Shown: positions 1 through 5,026 of the stretch, one piece after another | How positions within the stretch are numbered: the first letter of the stretch is position 1 | Layout: each line of letters starts with the position of its first letter | Made by a program: the position numbers and the translations under genes | Notes under the pieces: model-generated | Seen by the model: the letters and a program-made list of their open reading frames with translations, nothing else | Databases searched by the model: none | What the model was told of the DNA's origin: nothing | Assembly: GCA_021734005.1 (NCBI GenBank) | Contig: JAIPJV010000174.1 | Span: 1-5,026 of the forward strand | DNA from: Fidelibacterota bacterium | GTDB taxonomy: Bacteria; Fidelibacterota; UBA2242; JAFGTP01 | Direction: 5' to 3' | DNA length: 5,026 nucleotides

Positions 1-14
1 AATTTTAAATTATA

Positions 15-22
15 GAGGTGAT
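15..22 (+). promoter_or_regulatory. Ribosome binding site of the methyltransferase
   Basis: GAGGTGAT is fully complementary to the conserved 3' end of 16S rRNA. The GAGG core lies five bases before ATG at 24. It selects that ATG over the GTG at 18, which lies inside the site itself. An intact translation signal argues that decay of the gene, if any, is recent. Confidence 0.7.
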
Positions 23-23
23 A

Positions 24-806
24 ATGTTTCAAAAAAATAATATAAAACTTTACAACTTAGACTTTTTAAAAAATTACCAGCTGATTCCAGAAAATTCAGT
101 AGATTTATTTTTGACTGATCCGCCCTACGGTATATTCCCTGGAAATCAAAATTTGACAGGAGTAATAGACAAATCAATTAATCTTGAGAAGTTAGAAATT
201 ATTTTGGATTATCTTTTGAAAGATAATGGCCAAGCTATATTATTTTGCAATTTGGAATTATTGATTGAAATCAAGCAAAAAATAACAAACAATTTCGAAT
301 TTCTTTGAAATTACGTTTTGATTAAAAACTCAGGATATCCAGCAGGCAAGACACGGCCACTCAAGAATGTGGAATATCTGGTAGTTTTGAAAAAACAAAC
401 ATCAAAAGCAACAGATTTGGCATTTCACCCTCGAGAATCCGGAATCGTTAAAGAACCTTATAGAAAAATTAACAATCAACGGCAACAAAAACTCAGGCGT
501 ATCAAAAAATCCAAATTTTCTGAAAACGAAACCGGAAAAAGGTGAATTAAGGAATCAATTCAGATTGCCAGAAAGTGCAATTTCCAAAAATCTGAACGCA
601 CTGCCCATCCGTTCCAAAAACCGTTGAGACTTCTTAGGACAATTATAAGAGTACATAGTAATCCAGGCGACCTTGTAGTCGATGGATTTGCAGGTGTATC
701 CAGTACTTTGATTGCAGCTAAAGAAGAAAAAAGAAAATCCATAGGATTTGAAATTGATAAAAAATGATTTGAAATAAGTGTTGATAGGATAAAAACCCAA
801 GAATAG
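24..806 (+). pseudogene. Beta-class DNA (adenine-N6 or cytosine-N4) methyltransferase interrupted by three in-frame TGA codons
   Basis: A SAM-dependent DNA methyltransferase that would modify an exocyclic amino group of DNA. With TGA read as Trp the product is 260 residues and ends at TAG (804-806). Seen: catalytic motif IV DPPYG at residues 32-36; a motif V-like GQAILFC at about 69-75; KTRPLKNVEYLVVL, the usual K(R)PLRNxEyilvf block, after residue 105; HPFQKP at 195-200; and motif I/SAM binding DGFAGVSST at 220-228, followed by GFEID. Motif IV before motif I defines the beta class, and DPPY favours N6-adenine. TGA stands at codons 95, 174 and 248, each in a context (FEFLxNYVLIK, GKRxIKESIQ, EIDKKxFEIS) where relatives carry Trp or another aromatic. 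No TGG codon occurs in the frame. With the standard code only 94 residues are made, so it is listed as a pseudogene; TGA=Trp recoding is the alternative. Motif I is itself atypical (GVSST instead of GSGTT). ATG at 24 is preferred over GTG at 18 because of the Shine-Dalgarno spacing. No restriction enzyme gene is adjacent, so an orphan methyltransferase on a mobile element is likely. Family is confident; functional state is not. Confidence 0.75.
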
Positions 807-828
807 TCACTGTTGCAAAAATAAGCAA

Positions 829-895
829 GATTTTGGGGCGTTTGAAAGTTTTTAAAAGTCTTTTATTAATAATTAATCTTCAGCGCCTCAAAATC
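829..895. repeat. 12-bp inverted repeat around an A+T-rich loop
   Basis: The arms 829-840 (GATTTTGGGGCG) and 884-895 (CGCCTCAAAATC) pair over 12 positions: 11 Watson-Crick pairs and one G-T pair. TGAA/TTCA can extend the stem inward after a one-base bulge. The intervening 43 bases are A+T-rich and contain the near-palindrome AAAAGTCTTTT at 854-864. It lies just after the methyltransferase stop. The loop is long and no T-run follows on the + strand, so it is not a standard Rho-independent terminator. It may be a transcript-end structure, a recombination-associated repeat, or two diverged copies of one sequence in opposite orientation. Confidence 0.55.
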
Positions 896-955
896 GATAT
901 TCGCCCTCTCTAAAGTATTCCCATTCAGCAACTTACGACAGATATTTTTTATTGA
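866..955 (-). pseudogene. Possible minus-strand coding remnant (C-terminal tail)
   Basis: On the minus strand an open stretch of 29 codons ends at TAA (866-868). It reads ...CRKLLNGNTLERANIDFEALKINY. The composition is soluble and protein-like, richer in G+C and in charged residues than random translations of this DNA. A stop at 956-958 bounds it upstream and there is no good start codon, so it can only be a fragment. Its DFEA portion forms the right arm of the inverted repeat, and the left arm read on the + strand gives DFGA. I do not recognise the family. The same bases are also open on the + strand, in frame with the integrase, so this may be chance. Confidence 0.2.
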
Positions 956-1001
956 TTACGAATATTATTTTGCGTACGTTAAAGAAGATGAGATAAACAA
1001 A

Positions 1002-1007
1002 AAGGAG
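1002..1007 (+). promoter_or_regulatory. Ribosome binding site that fixes the integrase TTG start
   Basis: AAGGAG lies six bases before TTG at 1014. The frame is open upstream as far as 873, but contains no ATG, GTG or TTG with a ribosome site. This Shine-Dalgarno therefore decides the start. The resulting N-terminus begins exactly with the DNA-binding strand (KFFARIRW) expected of the family. Confidence 0.7.
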
Positions 1008-1013
1008 ATAAAA

Positions 1014-2102
1014 TTGGCAAGTTTAAGAAAATTAAATAATAAATTTTTCGCCAGAATAAGGTGGACAGACAAGCAGGGCAAACGGAAAGAAAAACTAATA
1101 TGTCTTCAGACATCTAGCAAGAGAAGGGCAAACCGATTATTAAAGAATATTCAAAGACAGGAAGAAGCGTTCCGACGGGGATTAAAAAGTATTGAAGATA
1201 TTAAACTGGAAAAAAGCCCAACTGATTTTGAAAAATTATGGGAAAAGTTTATACAATATCAAAAAAATATTCGGGATAATAGTGAAAAAACTTTGAGGAG
1301 TTATAATTTCACTTACAAAACTTTAAATATTTTCTATTCTGAAATAAACATCATCGCCTTTGATTTGAACGATTTTTTGAAAAAATTGAAGAAAAAATAC
1401 GACAACATTTATTCAATTAATACGCATCTAAGGCATCTTCGTGCATTTTTGAATTGGGCCAAAGAAGGTAATTATATTTCAGAAATCCCCTGCAAAATTA
1501 AATTACTAAAAAAACCAAAAACACGCCCCAGATATTTTACCGATTCAGAAATAAATCAAATTTTAGAAGCCGTAGAGAATCAAGAACTATATTCGAGAAT
1601 TATTTTGCACTGGAAAACTGGAATAAGATTATCAGAGATTCACGATTCATATTTGAAAAATAATTTTCTAAAAATATTTAATCCCAAAAAAAATGGAGCT
1701 GAAAGAAGTATCAAAATAGATAAAGAGATTGAAAAATACTACAAAATTGCCAAGAGTGGAAAATATAATGATACAACAATAAGTAAAAAATTCTTAGATA
1801 TAATTAGGAAATTAAATCTATATCGAACTCAGGAAGGCGATAAACGAACCTTTCATTGCTTGCGTCATACCTTCGCCATAAGAACGTATTTTGAAACGCG
1901 TGATATATACTTGGTAAAAAAATTACTAGGGCATGCCTCAGTTAAAACAACAGAAATTTATGCGGAATTCAACCTTGAAGAGCTTGAAAACGATTTTGAA
2001 ATTGAGAAAAACAATCAAAATTCAAAACCTCAAAGAGATGCCAGTGAAAGTGATTTTAAGAATATCAATTATCAAAATTTAAATCAAATTGCGGTTGGAT
2101 GA
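1014..2102 (+). CDS. Tyrosine recombinase / phage-type integrase
   Basis: A site-specific recombinase (362 residues, a usual family length) that cuts and rejoins DNA through a phosphotyrosine intermediate, integrating or excising a mobile element. Residues 1-55 look like an arm-type DNA-binding domain: a three-strand pattern KFFARIRWTDKQGKRKEKL and then a basic helix. Residues 70-165 are the SAM-like core-binding domain, and 172-322 the catalytic domain. All catalytic residues are visible: Arg205 in TGIRLSEI, Lys225/226 in the NPKKNGAERSI hairpin, His281 and Arg284 in HCLRH, His307 in LLGHAS, and the nucleophile Tyr316 in TTEIYAEF. An Asn- and Lys-rich tail follows Tyr316. The gene starts with TTG behind a good ribosome site, 207 bases after the methyltransferase, in the same direction. 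It has four TGG and no internal TGA codons. It ends at TGA; read through, the frame would add only 15 residues (including Trp) before TAG at 2142-2144. It probably mobilises the element that carries the methyltransferase. Its target site was not found. It is not recognisable as XerC/D or an integron integrase from sequence alone. Confidence 0.95.
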   Translation: MASLRKLNNKFFARIRWTDKQGKRKEKLICLQTSSKRRANRLLKNIQRQEEAFRRGLKSIEDIKLEKSPTDFEKLWEKFIQYQKNIRDNSEKTLRSYNFTYKTLNIFYSEINIIAFDLNDFLKKLKKKYDNIYSINTHLRHLRAFLNWAKEGNYISEIPCKIKLLKKPKTRPRYFTDSEINQILEAVENQELYSRIILHWKTGIRLSEIHDSYLKNNFLKIFNPKKNGAERSIKIDKEIEKYYKIAKSGKYNDTTISKKFLDIIRKLNLYRTQEGDKRTFHCLRHTFAIRTYFETRDIYLVKKLLGHASVKTTEIYAEFNLEELENDFEIEKNNQNSKPQRDASESDFKNINYQNLNQIAVG

Positions 2103-2144
2103 GGAGATATAATAAAGAAAATAAAAATTGATGCAAAGAGTTAG

Positions 2145-2545
2145 TTCTTATGTGAATTTAATACTAATCTTGAATATTGGTATTTTGGAATTTCAACCAA
2201 TTTTATTATTTAGCTTTATACGAGTTGCAAAATAATGAAAAAAATATTTAATATATTTGACATTAGAGTTCGAATGTATTAGGATATTATATGAAGTTAT
2301 TTTTTTAATTGATAAATAAATGTATTTTTTTGTAAAAAATATTAAATGGTGCCTATACTCAATCTCATATTTATATTTCAAATTGCGATTAGGCTTAAGA
2401 GCGGCTTCTAAACCAGATAAGAATATTAAAAATTTGAATTATCTAATATTTTTTACTTTTATTATTTTTCATAGAAATAGGTTTACAATACCAGTGGTAA
2501 AAGAATTAGATGAAGTTATTAAAGAACAATAAACAATTTTATATT
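2145..2545. other. A+T-rich intergenic region, no convincing gene
   Basis: About 400 bases of very A+T-rich DNA separate the integrase from the secreted-protein gene. It would hold the element boundary (if the integrase marks one end) and the promoter of the gene at 2556. A weak hairpin is possible: ATTATTTAGC (2205-2214) against GCAAAATAAT (2227-2236), nine of ten pairs with a 12-base loop and no T-run following on the + strand. A 70-codon frame at 2320-2532 lacks a ribosome site and has a low-complexity Tyr/Ile/Phe/Lys composition, so it is not called. A slightly less A+T-rich patch lies at about 2385-2420. I see no tRNA, no clear direct repeat and no promoter that stands out from the background. 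Confidence 0.5.
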
Positions 2546-2551
2546 GGAGGG
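2546..2551 (+). promoter_or_regulatory. Ribosome binding site of the secreted-protein gene
   Basis: GGAGGG lies four bases before ATG at 2556, which begins a classical signal peptide. This supports the start and shows that the host uses Shine-Dalgarno initiation for this gene. Confidence 0.75.
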
Positions 2552-2555
2552 AACA

Positions 2556-5026
2556 ATGCTGAAATATTATGTGTGTGTTATTTTTTTAGTTTTAACTTGT
2601 ATCAATTTAAATGCTACTGCCAACATTACAATCAAAGATATATTTTGTAAAACCTATACTGAAAAAAGTGACGCTTATTTTAATGGGATGTCAGAAATAA
2701 AGAATAATAAAATTGCAATTTCAGGTGTCTACCATGAAAATAAAGATAACCAAATAGCAACCGTAATAGGGAATAATGGTGAAATTATTTGGCAAGATTT
2801 TAGAGACCCCGGATGGGATCATGCTAGATTTCGAAGTTGTATAATATTAGAAAATTTAGATATAATATTTGGTGGAATGCAGAATGCACAGGGGACAAAC
2901 TATTTTGACCCTATATTTGTTAAGTACGATTCTGCAGGAACCGAAATAGATTATAAAAATATCGATTTGCCAGGCACAAATGACATCCGCACTATAGTTC
3001 AATTGAGTAATAAAAATATAGCATACTTAGGTAAAAACGAACCTGATAAACAATTCGTCGGATTAATAGATTCAAACTTACAAGAAATCAAACGAAACGA
3101 ATTTGATTGCTATAGTGACTTCCAACAGTTAACCACAATATTGCCAGATAAAAATAATAATTTATATGCAGTTGGGGCATATAATGGTAACAAACCTGGA
3201 ATTATAAAGTTTGATTCTGATTTAAATTTATTATGGGGCAAAACAGTAAATGACAATGAGAACAGAGAGGTTTATTCTGCGAATTTATACAAAAATGAAA
3301 TTGTTCTTGGAGGACAAGACACTGATGATTCTTTAGCATATTTAATAAAAACAGATACATCTGGTAATCAGATTTGGGAGAGAACTATCTCTCCAAATTC
3401 TTATTCAAACAGTAAAGTTATGGGAATAAAATTTCATAATAGCTACATACTTGTAACAGTTAGAGATTATAGTAATGATATTAAAACTATACAAAGACTT
3501 AATGTTTATAATTTAGAAGGAGATCAAATAGAATCTTATATATTATTTAATAGTGAGCCATTCACTAATTATCCTGGATGGAATGGAAAATCTATAGTAT
3601 CTAATGAAAATAACATTTATATATCTGGCTATATTATAAATAATGATACTAGGATACCTGCTTTAACAAAAGTTAATATCTCTATAGAAGATTCCTTTCT
3701 TGACAGTCTTAGCTGGTATATTAGGGTTCAAGCATCAACAAATAATTATAATGATGATTATAACTATATAGGAGTAGCAAAAAACGCAACGAATTTATTT
3801 GATTCCAATTTCGATGAGGTTGAGCCACCGCCTCCTCCAGAAAATTACACTTCTATTTACCTTCCTCATCCAGAATGGGACACTACTTTAGGTGACAAAT
3901 TTTCAAAAGATATCCGCCCAGAAATTTCTCTAAAAGATACAATGCAAGTATGGTATTTTGATTTTTTTACTACAGAAGGTGGTGAAGCTAAGTTAGACTT
4001 TTTGTTTAATGATATACCTGAAGTTCCTGTAGTTTTAGAAAACTTAGAAACCAAAGAAAGAACAAATATCTCTAACAAAAACACCTATTCATTTGAATCT
4101 ATTGCTGACAGTATTTATTCGTTCCGGATTAGTATTGGAGACACAACAGCACCTGATTTAAAATTAGGAAAATCTTGTAACGGGCCAGCCATCCTTATTT
4201 CTGATTCTATTCATAATTTTAAATGGATGACAAATGATGGTTATCGGGTTGATTCAGTGAAAATATGGTTTACTTCTGACAGTGGAGAGACATATAAAGA
4301 AATTAATCGCCAGAATTATATAGATAGTTACAATTGGATGGTAATTGATACTACCGTTACTTATGGGAATTTGTTGAAAATATCATCAAAGGATTATGCA
4401 GGAAATGAAAAGATAAAAGTTAGTGAACGTCCTTTCGCAATTATCGGTGATAGTCTTTCTAATCATATTTTTGAAGGTTGGAATTTATGGGGAGTCCCAC
4501 TAATACCCAAAAAAGATTCTATAGAAAATATTATTGGAGATGATTTCACAGATTATTGGGTTACTTATGAATATAAAAATAATGGATATACTAATAATGA
4601 TGTTTTTCAGCTTGGTAAAGGTTACTGGCTAGGCAATGTTGAAAGTGCCATATTAGATATAATTGGAGAACCTATTCAAAAAGATACATCAATAAGTTTA
4701 AACCCAGGTTGGAATTTATTCAGCAATCCTTTAATACTAAATATTGATAAAGATAGTCTTATTTTTATAAAAGATGGTGTTTCTAAAAAAACAGTGGAAG
4801 CTGTTTCAACAGGATGGGTTAATAATATATACAGATATAATAAGAATAGTTACACTACCCCAACAACCATTGAGCCATTTCAAGGATATTGGATTTCAGT
4901 ACTAGGGCCTTATATTTCAATGAAATTTCCTATTCATAGACAATCTAATAAAGGAATAAATAAATTAGCCTCAAATGAATGGAGAATTAATTTTAGAGCA
5001 AAAACTAAAACTGCACAAGATAATAT
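2556..5026 (+). CDS. Large exported multidomain protein: beta-propeller-like repeats, Ig-like regions and GWNL modules (3' end missing)
   Basis: The frame is open for 823 codons and runs off the right edge; no stop is seen. Residues 1-22 form a signal peptide (short basic start, hydrophobic core, ATA before Asn23), so the protein is exported. Residues about 48-375 hold seven spaced repeats of the form N-x-I-(x)3-G, a variable loop, then hydrophobic-K-x-D-x-x-G-x-x-x-W. Examples are NKIAISG, NNLYAVG with FDSDLNLLWGK, NEIVLGG with TDTSGNQIWER, and NNIYISG. This fits a seven-bladed propeller. SWYIRVQAST at 386-395 opens a conserved module, followed by a Pro-rich hinge (EPPPPPE, 423-429) and a beta-rich segment to about 528. 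Residues about 532-625 look Ig/FN3-like (APDLKLGKSCNGP, VDSVKIWFTSDSGETY). Two GWNL modules follow: GWNLWGVPL (641) with GKGYW (687-691), and GWNLFSNPL (718) with FQGYW (775-779). EWRINFRAKT (808-817) begins a second copy of the 386 module. It is probably cell-surface or secreted; substrate and function are unknown. All 19 Trp codons are TGG. No catalytic motif is seen. Confidence 0.9.
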   Translation, partial: MLKYYVCVIFLVLTCINLNATANITIKDIFCKTYTEKSDAYFNGMSEIKNNKIAISGVYHENKDNQIATVIGNNGEIIWQDFRDPGWDHARFRSCIILENLDIIFGGMQNAQGTNYFDPIFVKYDSAGTEIDYKNIDLPGTNDIRTIVQLSNKNIAYLGKNEPDKQFVGLIDSNLQEIKRNEFDCYSDFQQLTTILPDKNNNLYAVGAYNGNKPGIIKFDSDLNLLWGKTVNDNENREVYSANLYKNEIVLGGQDTDDSLAYLIKTDTSGNQIWERTISPNSYSNSKVMGIKFHNSYILVTVRDYSNDIKTIQRLNVYNLEGDQIESYILFNSEPFTNYPGWNGKSIVSNENNIYISGYIINNDTRIPALTKVNISIEDSFLDSLSWYIRVQASTNNYNDDYNYIGVAKNATNLFDSNFDEVEPPPPPENYTSIYLPHPEWDTTLGDKFSKDIRPEISLKDTMQVWYFDFFTTEGGEAKLDFLFNDIPEVPVVLENLETKERTNISNKNTYSFESIADSIYSFRISIGDTTAPDLKLGKSCNGPAILISDSIHNFKWMTNDGYRVDSVKIWFTSDSGETYKEINRQNYIDSYNWMVIDTTVTYGNLLKISSKDYAGNEKIKVSERPFAIIGDSLSNHIFEGWNLWGVPLIPKKDSIENIIGDDFTDYWVTYEYKNNGYTNNDVFQLGKGYWLGNVESAILDIIGEPIQKDTSISLNPGWNLFSNPLILNIDKDSLIFIKDGVSKKTVEAVSTGWVNNIYRYNKNSYTTPTTIEPFQGYWISVLGPYISMKFPIHRQSNKGINKLASNEWRINFRAKTKTAQDN
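4476..4892 (+). repeat. Tandem duplicated GWNL...GYW protein modules
   Basis: Within the secreted protein two adjacent modules share an order of landmarks. Each opens with G-W-N-L, an aromatic or Gly/Ser residue and P-L, and each ends with a G-Y-W strand (GKGYWLGN, then FQGYWISV). The first landmarks are at residues 641 and 691, the second at 718 and 779. DNA identity is low outside these landmarks, so this is an old duplication or family repeat rather than a recent one. Similar paired modules are common near the ends of secreted FCB-group proteins. Confidence 0.6.

Noticed and set aside
318..545. Separate gene starting at TTG 318
   Set aside because: It is the same frame as the methyltransferase after its first TGA. 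Its content is the middle of that enzyme and no ribosome site precedes it.
555..800. Minus-strand frames of 60 and 81 codons
   Set aside because: They lie antisense to the methyltransferase C-terminal part, whose conserved motifs (HPxQKP, DGFAG, GFEID) explain the sequence.
807..1013. Integron attC site or CRISPR-like repeat next to the integrase
   Set aside because: There are no GTTRRRY/RYYYAAC core sites and no regularly spaced repeats. The integrase could not be recognised as an integron type.
2193..2381. 62-codon minus-strand frame
   Set aside because: Low-complexity translation of A+T-rich spacer with no ribosome site or recognisable motif.
2385..2445. tRNA-like string AGAGCGGCTTCTAAACC, as a possible integration target
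   Set aside because: No acceptor stem, D-arm or T-loop with GGTTCGAATCC can be paired around it, so it is not a tRNA or a clear tRNA fragment.
2434..2462. Sigma-70-like promoter TTGAAT - 17 bases - TTTTAT before the gene at 2556
   Set aside because: Only four of six matches in the -10 box; such matches are expected by chance in DNA this A+T-rich.
2320..2532. 70-codon + strand frame before the secreted-protein gene
   Set aside because: It has no Shine-Dalgarno, unlike the three called genes. Its composition is rich in Tyr, Phe, Ile and Lys as expected from random A+T-rich DNA, and no motif is recognisable. The tail (VVKELDEVIKEQ) looks protein-like but is too little to call.
2592..2600. Lipobox (VLTC, Cys15) making the exported protein a lipoprotein
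   Set aside because: Thr before the Cys is a poor fit to the lipobox, and an ordinary signal peptidase site (ATA before Asn23) is present just after.
3866..4084. 72-codon minus-strand frame
   Set aside because: It is antisense to the long exported-protein frame, which has a signal peptide, ribosome site and domain repeats.

Overview
The window is strongly A+T-rich bacterial DNA read almost entirely on the + strand. It holds three substantial genes. The clearest hint of the host is the large incomplete gene at the right. It encodes an exported, multidomain protein with a Pro-rich hinge preceded by a W-x-I-x-x-x-A module, and two GWNL...GYW modules. Such architectures are familiar from secreted proteins of the FCB superphylum and related candidate phyla (Ignavibacteria, Calditrichota, Cloacimonadota, Marinimicrobia, KSB1-like). 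All three genes have good Shine-Dalgarno sequences, which argues against a typical Bacteroidota member. The lineage is inference from protein style only.

Layout. (1) 24-806 is a small beta-class DNA methyltransferase (DPPY near the N-terminus, HPxQKP and the SAM motif near the C-terminus). Its 260-codon frame is uninterrupted except for three TGA codons, each at a position where tryptophan fits. (2) 807-1013 is a short spacer with a 12-bp inverted repeat and a possible small minus-strand coding remnant. (3) 1014-2102 is a complete tyrosine recombinase with all catalytic residues and a TTG start. (4) 2103-2555 is very A+T-rich DNA with no convincing gene. (5) 2556 to the right edge is the secreted protein. 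It has a signal peptide, seven repeats that look like beta-propeller blades, a Pro-rich hinge, Ig-like sandwich regions, a duplicated GWNL module, and the start of a second W-x-I-x-x-x-A module where the window ends.

The methyltransferase plus integrase resemble the end of an integrated mobile element lying next to an unrelated host gene for a surface or secreted protein. No attachment sites could be identified to prove this. The point most worth following up is the methyltransferase: it uses three TGA and no TGG codons, while its two neighbours use 23 TGG and no internal TGA. It is either a gene inactivated only by TGG-to-TGA changes or one written in a TGA=Trp code. No wholly new defence or mobile system is visible.
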